A stretch of DNA of 64,000 bases from Antrihabitans auranticaus (GCF_016481275.1 NZ_JAEMNW010000001.1:558001-622000); one strand, 5' to 3'. Shown: positions 54,340-63,460, counted from the stretch's first letter. Made by a program: numbers and translations. The notes: generated from the sequence alone by a model not told the origin.

Positions 54340-55629
54340 ATGGCATGGGATTTCGAGACGGATCCGGAATTTCAGGAACTGCTCGACTGGGCTGACGAAT
54401 TCGTCCGCACCGAGGTCGAGCCGCTGGACTACGTGTTCGCGAACCCATACGACCGGTCCGACGCGGAGGCGATGGCCTACACCCGCCCCTTGAAACAGCG
54501 AGTGAAGGACAAGGGGCTGTGGGCGTGCCACCTCGGGCCCGAGTTGGGCGGCCAAGGTTTCGGTCAGCTCAAACTCGGTTTGCTGAACGAGATCCTGGGC
54601 CGGTCGTTCTGGGCGCCGTCGATCTTCGGCTGCCAAGCTCCGGACTCGGGAAACAGCGAGATCCTCGCGCACTACGGCACTGCCGAGCAGAAGGCTCGCT
54701 ACCTGCAGCCGTTGCTCGACGGCGATATCGGCTCCTGCTACTCGATGACCGAACCGCACGCCGGATCCGACCCGACGCTCTTCACCACCAGCGCCGTCCG
54801 CGATGGCGATTCGTGGGTCATCAACGGTGAGAAGTGGTTCAACTCCGTCGCGGCGTTCGCCGAGTTCTTCATCGTCATGGCCGTCACCAATCCGGATGTC
54901 AGCGCTTACCAGGGCATGTCCATGTTCATCGTGCCTGCTGGAACGCCAGGTCTCGAGATCGTCCGAAACGTGACGGTCCACGGGTTCAGCGAGCACGAAG
55001 GCTATGTCCGCTACACCGACGTCCGCGTACCGGCCGATCACCTGCTCGGCCCCGAAGGCGGCGCCTTCGTCGTCGCGCAGACCCGCCTCGGCGGAGGCCG
55101 GGTCCACCATGCGATGCGCACTGTCGCGGTGGTTCAGAAGGCATTCGACATGATGTGCGAGCGCGCGGTCTCGCGGCAGGTCCGCGGCGGGACGCTCGGA
55201 TCGTTAGGCATGACGCAGGAGCGAATCGCCGACAGCTGGATCGAGATGGAGCAGTTCCGGCTACTCGTCCTCCGGACTGCGTGGAAGATCGACCATTACA
55301 ACGACTACCTGAAGGTGCGCAAAGACATCGCCGCTATCAAAGTTGCGATGCCGAAGGTGATGCACGACGTCGCACAACGTGCCCTGCACCTGCACGGGGC
55401 GCTGGGAGTGTCGGAAGAGATGCCGTTCGCGCAGATGATGCTGTACGCGGAGGTCATGGGGATCGCCGACGGACCGACCGAGGTCCACAAGGCGACGTTG
55501 GCCAAGCAGATTTTGCGCGACTACCAGCCCGCCCCGGGGTTGTGGCCGACCCAGCACCGCCCGGCCCTGGAACAACAGTCGCGGGCGCACGTGGCATCCC
55601 GCCTCGAGCATCTTGTGGGGAATTTGTAA
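54340..55629 (+). CDS. Acyl-CoA dehydrogenase
   Basis: 429 residues. FAD-site segments CYSMTEPHAGSDPT and WVINGEKWFNS and the C-terminal domain with LGGGRVHHAMR and HGALGVSEEMPFAQM mark the family; the long N-terminal form resembles FadE-type enzymes acting on bulky or branched acyl-CoAs. The usual catalytic Glu position is filled by the GPTEVHKA segment (YAEVMGIADGPTEV), where the family has its base. GGAGG at 7 bases before ATG 54340. Last gene of the operon; the repeat array follows directly. Confidence 0.93.
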   Translation: MAWDFETDPEFQELLDWADEFVRTEVEPLDYVFANPYDRSDAEAMAYTRPLKQRVKDKGLWACHLGPELGGQGFGQLKLGLLNEILGRSFWAPSIFGCQAPDSGNSEILAHYGTAEQKARYLQPLLDGDIGSCYSMTEPHAGSDPTLFTTSAVRDGDSWVINGEKWFNSVAAFAEFFIVMAVTNPDVSAYQGMSMFIVPAGTPGLEIVRNVTVHGFSEHEGYVRYTDVRVPADHLLGPEGGAFVVAQTRLGGGRVHHAMRTVAVVQKAFDMMCERAVSRQVRGGTLGSLGMTQERIADSWIEMEQFRLLVLRTAWKIDHYNDYLKVRKDIAAIKVAMPKVMHDVAQRALHLHGALGVSEEMPFAQMMLYAEVMGIADGPTEVHKATLAKQILRDYQPAPGLWPTQHRPALEQQSRAHVASRLEHLVGNL

Positions 55630-55659
55630 GGCTCTCGTCCTTGGTGCGCCCTCGCTCGC

Positions 55660-56360
55660 GAACCTTTTGCTCGTGCAGCGTGCCCCGCCGGGCGGCAGCG
55701 AACCTTTTGCTCGTGATCACCCCACCGAGCCGCGTCGTGCCCAACCATTTGCTCGTGATCACCCCACCCCACGGCGGCAACGAACAAAAGGCTCGGCCAC
55801 ACGGCGTGTCACGAACCCGATGCTCGTGATCACCCCACCCCGCCGGCGGCAACGAACAAAAGGCTCGCCCACACGGCGCGTCACGAACCCGTTGCTCGTG
55901 ATCACCACGCCGAGCCGCGTCATACCCAACCATTTGCTCGTGCCCGCCGCGTCGTGCCCAACCATTTGCTCGTGATCACCCACCCCGCCGCGCCGTGCCC
56001 AACCATTTGCTCGTGCTCACCCCACCCCGCCGGCGGCAACGAACAAAAGGCTCCCGCACACGGCGCGTCACGAACCCGATGCTCGTGATCACCCCGCCGA
56101 GCCGCGCCATACCCAACCATTTGCTCGTGATCACCCCACCCCGCGGGCGGCAACGAACAAAAGGCTCCCGCACACGGCGCGTCACGAACCCGTTGCTCGT
56201 GATCACCACGCCCGCCCTGCCGTGCCCAACCATTTGCTCGTGATCACCACGCTCGCCGCGCCATGCCCAACCATTTGCTCGTGCTCACCCCACCCCACGC
56301 GGCGGCAACGAACAAAAGGCTCCCGCACACGGCGCGTCACGAACCCTTTGCTCGTGATCA
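55660..56360. repeat. Array of 14 TGCTCGTG-core repeats with two unit lengths
   Basis: About 700 non-coding bases. TGCTCGTG starts at 55668, 55708, 55750, 55821, 55893, 55935, 55967, 56008, 56080, 56122, 56194, 56235, 56276 and 56349. Spacings are about 41 bp (short unit) or about 72 bp (long unit), with one 32-bp truncated unit. In most copies the core extends to GCTCGTGATCACC, which contains the palindrome GTGATCAC. The short unit continues through a GAGCCGCG-type stretch to CCCAACCATT; the long unit adds GGCGGCAACGAACAAAAGGCTC and a CACACGGCGCGTCACGAACCC stretch. AACAAAAGGCTC is an imperfect inverse of the AACCTTTTGCTCG form at the array ends. No ORF here is credible. Confidence 0.93.
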
Positions 56361-56598
56361 CGCCGGAAGGCCGCCTTCAGAGCACGCCCACTCAGTGAGC
56401 ACGCACAGTGAACGTGTGTGCGTTGGGCCGTCGACACGCCCGGGCATGACGCAGGATCGTGTGCACGGTCCGACTTCGGTCGCCGACACGAGAACCGCGC
56501 GAACCAGAATCCCCTGTTCACAGCGTCGTAAATCCCCCCAAATGCGTGGCGCGTGTCATCTGCCACCACATGTGTAGGCCGTATCACCCTCTGTCGGA
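56361..56598. other. Intergenic region between repeat array and desaturase promoter
   Basis: About 240 bases without a credible gene. It holds a short GAAGGC-C-GCCTTC hairpin (56366-56378) and a near-perfect GCACGCAC/GTGTGTGC inverted repeat (56399-56421). The composition is less repetitive than the array. I see no further feature. Confidence 0.5.
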
Positions 56599-56627
56599 TT
56601 GCTGTCAGGCTCCATTGCGCTTAGATT
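56599..56627 (+). promoter_or_regulatory. Promoter of the reductase-desaturase operon
   Basis: TTGCTG (56599-56604), 17 bases, TAGATT (56622-56627): a good sigma-70 type -35/-10 pair with ideal spacing. Transcription would start near 56634, inside the left arm of the operator that follows. Confidence 0.65.
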
Positions 56628-56628
56628 G

Positions 56629-56652
56629 TTCGGTGTACGCCTGTACACCGAA
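56629..56652. promoter_or_regulatory. Operator of the reductase-desaturase operon
   Basis: Perfect 10-bp arms TTCGGTGTAC and GTACACCGAA with a 4-base spacer, lying over the predicted start point of transcription, 12 bases before the start codon. Typical of a TetR-type repressor site; no regulator gene is adjacent, so the binder is encoded elsewhere. Confidence 0.85.
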
Positions 56653-56664
56653 ATGGAGTCGATT

Positions 56665-57783
56665 ATGTCAGTCAACACCCAAGTCTTGAGTTCTTCACGG
56701 CTGGCTCGGCGCGTGCTCTCTTCATCGTTCGTGAAGGCGGCCACTACTCCCCACGGCATCGATCACTATCTCGAAATGATCGACCCCCTGTGGTCGCAGA
56801 CCGAGATTCGCGCCGAGGTCACCGACGTCACCCGCAAAACTTCCGACAGCGTCACTCTGACGCTCCGGCCGAACGGCAACTGGAACGGCTTCCGGGCCGG
56901 CCAGTTCGTCCGCCTCTCCGTCGAAATCGACGGCGTCCGCCGAACCCGCTGCTACTCGCCGGCGGACTCGGAGTTCCGCCGCGACGGCCGCATCGAACTG
57001 ACCATCAAGGTCGACCCGAACGGTCTCGTGTCGCGCCACCTGCGCGAGCATGCGCGTCCCGGCACGGTCGTCCAGCTTTCCCAGGCCCAGGGTGAGTTCG
57101 TGCTGCCGTTGCCGCATCCGCGTCGCATCCTGCTGATCAGCGGCGGCTCCGGAATCACGCCGGTCATGTCGATGCTGCGCACCCTGTGCGACAAGGCATA
57201 CAACGGCAAAATCACGTTCTTGCACTACGCGTTCACCGAAGAAGACGTCATCTACAACGACGAGTTGAACGCGCTCAAGGAGAAATACGAATCGCTCCGC
57301 ATTGTGCGCGCCTACACCGATCAGCCCCTCGGTGGCGACCTCAGCGGCTTCTTCAGCCGCGAACACCTCGTCAAAGCAGAACCGCACTTTGCCGAAGCCG
57401 AAGCCTACGTCTGCGGCCCGGTGCCGTTGATGGACTCGGTGCGCGCGCTCTTCGCCGAAGAAGGGCTGGAAGATCAACTGCATCTCGAGCAGTTCGCCGC
57501 GCCCGTGCGCACCGTGAGCAGCGATGACGCCGAGGGCGAGATCAGCTTCTCCGCAAGCGGTACGTCAGTCGCGAACAGTGGGCGCACTCTGCTCGAACAA
57601 GCCGAGGACGCCGGCCTCACACCCGAGTACGGCTGCCGAATGGGCATCTGCTTCTCGTGCGTCCGCCGCAAGGACACCGGCCTGACCCGCAACGTCATGA
57701 CCGGCGACCTGTGCAGCGAAGGCGACACCAACGTCAAGATCTGCGTCTCCGTTCCAGTGGGCGACGTGTCGATCGATCTCTGA
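56665..57783 (+). CDS. Ferredoxin reductase with fused [2Fe-2S] domain, partner of the desaturase
   Basis: 372 residues. FAD domain with RCYSPAD, NAD domain with GGSGITPVMSMLR and CGPVPLMDS, then a plant-type ferredoxin domain with CRMGICFSC and a distant Cys (DLCSE). It matches M. tuberculosis Rv3230c, which passes electrons from NADPH to the DesA3 stearoyl-CoA desaturase. ATG 56665 has TGGAG at 7 bases; starts at 56653 or 56599 would lie in or before the operator. The desaturase gene follows 42 bases on. Confidence 0.93.
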   Translation: MSVNTQVLSSSRLARRVLSSSFVKAATTPHGIDHYLEMIDPLWSQTEIRAEVTDVTRKTSDSVTLTLRPNGNWNGFRAGQFVRLSVEIDGVRRTRCYSPADSEFRRDGRIELTIKVDPNGLVSRHLREHARPGTVVQLSQAQGEFVLPLPHPRRILLISGGSGITPVMSMLRTLCDKAYNGKITFLHYAFTEEDVIYNDELNALKEKYESLRIVRAYTDQPLGGDLSGFFSREHLVKAEPHFAEAEAYVCGPVPLMDSVRALFAEEGLEDQLHLEQFAAPVRTVSSDDAEGEISFSASGTSVANSGRTLLEQAEDAGLTPEYGCRMGICFSCVRRKDTGLTRNVMTGDLCSEGDTNVKICVSVPVGDVSIDL

Positions 57784-57825
57784 GCGAACCCGCCCACCCA
57801 GCCTGATCCACACTTTGGAGGAACC

Positions 57826-58956
57826 ATGACCACCGCACACGCAAAGCTCACGCCAGAAGAAATCGAAGCCTTCGGAACGGAAATCGACGCAATCCGCAAG
57901 CGCGTCGCTGCCGACCTCGGCGAGCGCGATGCCGATTACATCCGCAACATCGTCACCATGCAGAAGCGCCTAGAGGTCGCCGGTCGTGGACTGCTGTTCT
58001 TCGGATTCCTGCCGCCGGCTTGGCTGGCCGGCGTCACCGCCCTCTCGTTGTCGAAGATCATCGACAACATGGAGATCGGCCACAACGTCATGCACGGCCA
58101 GTACGACTGGATGCAGGATCCGGCGCTGACGTCAGGCAGCTTCGAGTGGGACAACACGATCGCGAGCGACAGCTGGCGTTACACCCACAACTACATCCAC
58201 CACACCTTCACGAACATCGTCGGCAAGGACCACGACGCGACCGGCTACGGCGTCATGCGCCTGACCGAGGAGACACCGTGGCATCCGGTGTGGCTCGGCA
58301 ACCCGGTCTACGCGTTCCTGCTGCAGACGTTCTTCCAGTGGGGCACCGCGCTCCAGGAGCTCGAGTCGGAGAAGATCATCCGCGGCGAGAAGACGTGGGA
58401 CGAAGCCAAGGAAGCATTCGGCAGGTTCACTCGCAAATCCGGTCCGCAGGCACTCAAGGACTACGTGATCTTCCCGGCGCTGTCCGGACCGTTCGCGCCG
58501 CTGACGTTCGCGGGTAACGCGACGGCGAACCTCGTTCGCAACTGGTGGGCGTCGTCGGTCATCTTCTGCGGCCACTTCCCGGAGGGCGTCCAGACGTTCT
58601 CGATCGAAGAAACCGAGAACGAGAGCCAGGCTGCCTGGTACTACCGCCAGGTGTGTGGTTCCGCGAACTTCACCGGCGGTCAGTGGCTGCAGATCCTGTC
58701 GGGCAATCTGAGCTTCCAGATCGAGCACCACCTCTTCCCCGACCTGCCCGCGAGCCGCTACGCCGAAATGTCGGTCGAGGTCAAGGAAATCTGCGAGCGC
58801 TACGGCGTGCCGTACCACAACCAGCCGATGTACAAGCAGCTCGGCAGCGTCTGGAAGAAGATCTTCAAGCTCGCACTGCCGGACAAGCTCGTCGAGAGCA
58901 TCACTCCGGTCGACACCACTGATGAAAAGACCAAGGAACTGACCCGCGCTTCCTAG
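57826..58956 (+). CDS. Acyl-CoA delta-9 fatty acid desaturase (DesA3-like)
   Basis: 376 residues. The three His boxes are HNVMH, HNYIHH and IEHHLFPD, and hydrophobic segments lie around residues 45-65 and in the middle; a membrane di-iron desaturase. By likeness to Rv3229c it inserts a double bond at C9 of stearoyl-CoA for membrane oleate and tuberculostearate supply. GGAGG precedes ATG 57826 at 7 bases (TTTGGAGGAACC). Works with the reductase encoded just upstream. Confidence 0.93.
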   Translation: MTTAHAKLTPEEIEAFGTEIDAIRKRVAADLGERDADYIRNIVTMQKRLEVAGRGLLFFGFLPPAWLAGVTALSLSKIIDNMEIGHNVMHGQYDWMQDPALTSGSFEWDNTIASDSWRYTHNYIHHTFTNIVGKDHDATGYGVMRLTEETPWHPVWLGNPVYAFLLQTFFQWGTALQELESEKIIRGEKTWDEAKEAFGRFTRKSGPQALKDYVIFPALSGPFAPLTFAGNATANLVRNWWASSVIFCGHFPEGVQTFSIEETENESQAAWYYRQVCGSANFTGGQWLQILSGNLSFQIEHHLFPDLPASRYAEMSVEVKEICERYGVPYHNQPMYKQLGSVWKKIFKLALPDKLVESITPVDTTDEKTKELTRAS

Positions 58957-58958
58957 GG

Positions 58959-60047
58959 TCAGGGCTGGCGGACAATCCGTCCGCCACCGGCGCGCTTGGC
59001 TTCGTACATTGCGAAGTCGGCGCGCTTCATCATTTCGTGGAACAGTTCGCCGCGGACCGCTGCACCGATGCTGGTCAACTCCGACGTCCACACGCCGGTG
59101 CTCGCCGAGAGCGGCAACTTGTCGCGCACCGAGTGGACTGCGGCGTGCACCTTCTCCGCGAGGGCGTCGACGTCGTTCCGCGTTGCGATGACGACGGCGG
59201 CGAACTCGTCACCGCCCAGCCGCCCGAGCAGTCCGTCGGGCGGCACCGCGTGCGACAAGCGTTCGGCGATGCTGCGCAGGGCGATGTCACCCGCATCGTG
59301 GCCGTGTTCGTCGTTCAGGGCTTTGAAGCCGTCGAGGTCTATGACGATCGCGACGAGCAGCAGATCGGTCTGGGCCGACGCCGCGACCAGCTTGTCGACC
59401 CCTTCGGCGAGCCCGCGCCGGTTGAGCAGGTCGGTCAGCGGGTCGCGGTAGGACGTCTGGGCGTCCCGCTTCAAGAGTTGCAGCCCGGTCTGCATCGCGG
59501 CCGGCGGAAGCAGGACCACGCCTCCGACGACCAACGCCTGGCCCGCCAGGAAGAGTAGGTCATCTGTCGCGAGGGCGATGCGAATGCCCGCGACGGCGCC
59601 CACTGCCACCGCGAACCCGATGTGCCCCACAATGATTCGCGGACTGTGCAGCAGCGTGGCATAGAGGCCGGGAATCATGAACAACCCACAGGCGGCCAAG
59701 GCCGCGGACGGATCACGAACACCGAACAGCACCACTGCGGCAAGGGTGCAATCGGCCCAGCAGAGAAAGATCAGCGAGCGCCGCTCGGTCGGCCAGCGCA
59801 CCGTCCACCAACGAATTCCGGCGTAGAACGCGCTCGCTACAAGAATTACTCCGCCCCAGACAGCGGCCACAGACGCCGGCCGCTGGTCGCTCGACAGGAT
59901 GAGAACGCCGCAGACTCCCGCAACGGCGCACGTCAATGCGACCACCTGCCGAAGAGCCGAGCTCAACGACCGGCGGTCGAAGAAGTCCGGCAACCACGTG
60001 TAGTCGAAGTCGGACCTCCACCAGGCGAGAAGCGCTCTACGCGTCAT
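58959..60047 (-). CDS. Membrane GGDEF diguanylate cyclase
   Basis: 362 residues: about six membrane helices to residue 195, then a GGDEF domain with DPLTDLLNRRG, DLDGFKALNDEHGHDAGD and GRLGGDEFA, all intact. It should synthesise c-di-GMP. No RxxD site before GGDEF. Related to membrane GGDEF proteins of rhodococci. Its stop is 3 bases from the convergent desaturase stop. Confidence 0.88.
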   Translation of the reverse strand: MTRRALLAWWRSDFDYTWLPDFFDRRSLSSALRQVVALTCAVAGVCGVLILSSDQRPASVAAVWGGVILVASAFYAGIRWWTVRWPTERRSLIFLCWADCTLAAVVLFGVRDPSAALAACGLFMIPGLYATLLHSPRIIVGHIGFAVAVGAVAGIRIALATDDLLFLAGQALVVGGVVLLPPAAMQTGLQLLKRDAQTSYRDPLTDLLNRRGLAEGVDKLVAASAQTDLLLVAIVIDLDGFKALNDEHGHDAGDIALRSIAERLSHAVPPDGLLGRLGGDEFAAVVIATRNDVDALAEKVHAAVHSVRDKLPLSASTGVWTSELTSIGAAVRGELFHEMMKRADFAMYEAKRAGGGRIVRQP

Positions 60048-60148
60048 GTTCGTCCAGGCAGTTCACGAGCGAGCGCCTCGTTGCCGAGCCGTCCATTCCA
60101 TGCTGGAAAGCATAGGTCGCTGAGGGTTACCTACGTCGCCGGATACGG

Positions 60149-60562
60149 CTACTTAGGCGCAGACAGCTCGAGCGCAATGTTGTCCGGATCCCGGAACTCG
60201 AGAATGTACATCGCGCCGATGTCCTTGATGCCCGCGTGGGCAATTCCGGCGGAATCGAGCAAGGTGACGGCGGATTCGAGTTCGGACCGGTCGGCAACCG
60301 CGAACGCCAGGTGGTCGAGACCGACGCGATTCTCGTCGAAGCTGTCCGTCGCTACTGGACGCAGACCGAGCAACCCCTGCCCGACCTGATACAGCACGCC
60401 ACCGAACAGGAAGCCGAGTCGCTCACGCGTGGCGTCGTCGGCGTCGGCCGGCACCTCCAGTGCAACCGGCCATCCGAAGACGGTGTCGTAGAACGCTTTC
60501 GACCGGTCGATATCGGTGACCGTCAGGCGGACATGGGAGACGGACTTCGTCGTAATCGGCAC
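60149..60562 (-). CDS. Glyoxalase/VOC-superfamily protein
   Basis: 137 residues, two beta-alpha-beta-beta-beta repeats of the vicinal-oxygen-chelate fold (SHVRLTVTDIDRSKAFYDTVFGW; GLDHLAFAVADRSELE). Metal ligands His and Glu are plausible (HVRL, HLAF, LEFRDPDN). The ORF is open to 60670 through the tmRNA terminator and tmRNA 3' end, which is non-coding; GTG 60562 with AGGA at 8 bases is the start. Substrate unknown. Confidence 0.82.
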   Translation of the reverse strand: MPITTKSVSHVRLTVTDIDRSKAFYDTVFGWPVALEVPADADDATRERLGFLFGGVLYQVGQGLLGLRPVATDSFDENRVGLDHLAFAVADRSELESAVTLLDSAGIAHAGIKDIGAMYILEFRDPDNIALELSAPK

Positions 60563-60591
60563 GACATCGATCCTGTCACCCGGAACACGAA

Positions 60592-60625
60592 AGTGGCCCC
60601 ACTCGAATCTTCGAGTAGGGCCACT
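60592..60625 (-). terminator. Terminator of ssrA
   Basis: 15-bp arms (60592-60606 and 60611-60625) beginning AGTGGCCC, one G-T wobble, 4-base loop, followed on the minus strand by TTCGTG. It lies 7 bases past the tmRNA 3' end and ahead of the glyoxalase-like gene. Confidence 0.88.
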
Positions 60626-60631
60626 TCTCAG

Positions 60632-61002
60632 TGGAGCTGCCGGGAATCGAACCCGGGTCCTCCGCCGCATTTCCAGGGCTTCTCCGTGTGCAGTTCGCTA
60701 AGTCTCTACTTGGATCTCCCAGTCTCGCGAACAAGCCAGGATGACGATCCCAGTCGCTGTTTGATGTCCCGCACGACTCCGCGACCGAGTCGATTGGTAA
60801 ATCCCTCTAGCTGATGCCAGGACCCGGGCCGAGGGAGAGCCCGAACTGACAGACACGCCCTAGGTGCTTTTAGGCAGCGAGAGCGTAGTCGCGCTGATTG
60901 GAATCGGCGCTTAATTGGTTGCAATGACGCTTACGGTGGTCTCTTGCCTGCACCGACACGCTTCCCCTGAATCAACGTACGCAGTCGAAACCGTTCAGCC
61001 CC
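60632..61002 (-). ncRNA. ssrA: Transfer-messenger RNA (tmRNA)
   Basis: 371 bases. The 5' end GGGGCTG and 3' end CAGCTCC(A) form the acceptor stem and the T-arm GGGTTCGATTCC lies close to the 3' end. The tag reading frame at 60908-60870 encodes ADSNQRDYALAA followed by TAA, close to the mycobacterial tag ADSHQRDYALAA. It rescues ribosomes stalled on broken messages and marks the products for proteolysis. smpB is not next to it in this window. Confidence 0.97.
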
Positions 61003-61087
61003 GTACGCCCCAGCACTTTGCCGGGCTATCTAGTCTAACGCGCCCCGGCACCAGGTTCATCCCAATTACGGCGGTAAGCCGCACCTC

Positions 61088-61116
61088 TTGACAACTTAGC
61101 GACCAAAAGGTTTCTA
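61088..61116 (+). promoter_or_regulatory. Promoter of the amidohydrolase gene
   Basis: TTGACA (61088-61093), 17 bases, TTTCTA (61111-61116). If used, transcription starts near 61123, almost at ATG 61124, so the message may be leaderless; alternatively GTG 61118 with AAAAGG 7 bases ahead is the start. Confidence 0.5.
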
Positions 61117-61117
61117 T

Positions 61118-62867
61118 GTGTGCATGAGCTTCGACACGATCATCAAGAACGGCCGCTGGTTCGACGGCACCGGCGCCCCGTCGGCTGACCGCAACCTCGG
61201 CATTCGCGATGGTCGGGTCGCCACCGTCTCCGCGGAACCGCTCGACGAGACGGACTGCCCGCAGATCATCGACGCAGCGGGCAAATGGGTGTTGCCGGGA
61301 ATGGTCGACATTCACACGCATTACGACATCGAAGTGCTCGAAGGCCCGGCGCTGTCGGAATCGGTTCGCCATGGCGTCACGACCATCTTCCTCGGGTCCT
61401 GTTCGCTGTCGACCGTGCACGTCGACGCCACAGTGGCGGGCGACATCTTCGGCCGTGTGGAGGCCATTCCGCGTCGGCACGTGATCGACGCGATCGAAGC
61501 GCGAAAGACCTGGTCCACGGCGAGCGAGTACGTCACCGCGCTCGAGGACCTCCCCCTCGGCCCCAACATCGCCGCGTTCATCGGGCACTCCGACATCCGC
61601 AGCGCGCAACTCGGCCTCGACCGCGCGACGCGAAAAGATGCCCGTCCGACAAAGACCGAGCTCGACTCGATGGAAGCCGCACTCGAAGAGGCGCTCGACG
61701 CCGGCTTCGTCGGAATGTCCGCACAACAGTTGCTTTTCGACAAGCTCGACGGCGACACCTGCCGCTCGCGGACCCTGCCGTCGACCTACGCGAAAGCACG
61801 GGAGCGACGACGACTGAACGCCGTTCTGCGTCGGCGCCGCCGGGTGCTGCAAGCCGGTCCGGACATCACGTCGCCGCGAAGCATCGCCGCAATGACGCTG
61901 TCCACCCTCGGAATCGGACGCAAACGACTCAAAACCAGCCTGCTGTCGGCTGCCGATATCAAGGCCAACCCGTTCCTCGTCTACATCATGGGACCGATCG
62001 CCCGCACACTGAACAAGCTCGGCGGTGACTTTCCGCTGGCAGCATCTGCCCGTTCCGTTCGAGGTGTATGCCGACGGCATCGACCTCGTCATCTTCGAGG
62101 AATTCGGCGCGGGTGCGGCCGCTCTGCACCTCGCCGACCAGGTCGAGCGAAACGCCCTGATGCAGGACGAGAACTACCGCCGCAAGTTCCGCAAGCAGTA
62201 CGACGCGAAGTTCGGCATGCGGGTGTGGCATCGCGATTTCTTCGACGCCGAGATCGTCGACTGCCCGGACGATTCGGTCGTCGGCAAAACCTTCGGTCAG
62301 GTCGGTGTGGAAAACGGCCTGCATCCGGTGGACGCGTTCCTCGACCTGGTCGTCGCCTACGGGACGAAACTCCGCTGGCGGACAACGATTTCGAACCATC
62401 GCCCGGAATTTCTGGCCAAGTTGGGCGCCGATGCCGGCGTGCAGATCGGCTTCTCGGACGCGGGTGCACACCTGCGGAACATGGCGTTCTACAACTTCGG
62501 GCTCCGCTTCCTGCGGCGGGTCCGCGATGCGCAGCGAGCCGGACTCGAATTCATGACGCTCGAGCACGCCGTGCACAGACTGACCGGCGAACTCGCCGAG
62601 TGGTACGACATCGACGCGGGGCACCTCCGCGAAGGTGACCGCGCGGACGTCGTCATCGTCGATCCCGCACACCTCGACGGCACCCTCGACGACTACGCCG
62701 AAAGCCCCATCCCGGCGTTCGACAATCTGCCGCGCATGGTGAATCGCAACGACGCCGCCGTCACCGCCGTATTCGTCGCCGGCCAACTCGTCGTTGCGGA
62801 CGGCCAACCGACCCCTGAACTGGGAATTCGCCGCACCGGACAGTTCCTCCGGGCCGGCGCGAAGTGA
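61118..62867 (+). pseudogene. D-aminoacylase-like amidohydrolase broken by one frameshift
   Basis: Two reading frames join to one 580-residue amidohydrolase like Rv2913c (N-acyl-D-amino-acid deacylase type). The first frame (61118 to about 62030) starts SFDTIIKNGRWFDGTG and has the zinc motif DIHTHYD; it reads to ...LNKLGGDF and then loses homology. The +1 frame resumes with FRWQHLPVPFEVYADGID, GFSDAGAHLRNM and runs to 62867. Removing one T from the TTT near 62028-62031 (GACTTTCCGC) restores one frame exactly. Either a true mutation or a sequencing error; the coding bias is intact on both sides. The stop overlaps the TetR GTG. Confidence 0.85.
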
Positions 62868-63460
62868 CGCAGGCTCCCCGCCGGACGCAGGCCGAGCGGA
62901 AGAGCGCAACAATGGCCAAGCTCGTCGAAGCCACGATCGAAGCGATCGAGGAGGTCGGCTACCACCGGGCGTCGGTCGGCGAAATCAGCACCAGGGCGGG
63001 CGTGTCCAAAGGTGGGTTGTTCCGGCATTTCGAGTCCCGGCTGGAGTTGGTCGTCGCCGCCGCCGAGGAGGTCGGCCGCCGGCACATGACGAACTTCAGG
63101 ACATTGCGCGCGACCACGGGCCACTTGAGTCCACTCGACCTCGTCCGCGAGGCGAGGTCGGCAACCCGGCACGAGACGAACGTGGTCTGGTTCGAGTTGC
63201 TCGTCGCCGCACGGACCGAGCCGGAGCTGCGGGAACGGTTGAGCCCGGTCGCGCGCGCGTTGCTCGACGACGTGGAAAACGCGGCACGCGAAACCGTCGA
63301 GCCTGGCGTTTCGGATGAGCTCACGCAGCTTGTCGCGACATCGCTCATCCACATGTTCGACGGTGAATCGATTTTTCGGTACACCTATCCCCGGCCCGAA
63401 CTCGAAGAGGCCAGGCTGCATGCCGCGGCACGCCTACTCGAATCGCTCACACAGCGATAA
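62864..63460 (+). CDS. TetR-family regulator coupled to the amidohydrolase gene
   Basis: 198 residues. HTH at about 15-65 (LVEATIEAIEEVGYHRASVGEISTRAGVSKGGLFRHFESRLE) and a helical ligand domain. GTG 62864 overlaps the amidohydrolase stop (GTGA). It probably controls the upstream gene. Ends 14 bases inside the convergent transporter gene. Confidence 0.9.
   Translation: MTQAPRRTQAERKSATMAKLVEATIEAIEEVGYHRASVGEISTRAGVSKGGLFRHFESRLELVVAAAEEVGRRHMTNFRTLRATTGHLSPLDLVREARSATRHETNVVWFELLVAARTEPELRERLSPVARALLDDVENAARETVEPGVSDELTQLVATSLIHMFDGESIFRYTYPRPELEEARLHAAARLLESLTQR

Noticed and set aside
55660-56360. CRISPR array
   Set aside because: The parts between cores are themselves repeated, not unique spacers; the spacing alternates between 41 and 72 bp; no cas genes are in the window.
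55454-56587. Several ORFs of 70-160 codons on both strands in the repeat region
   Set aside because: Their peptides repeat because the DNA repeats, in several frames at once; no frame shows coding bias, a ribosome binding site or family likeness.
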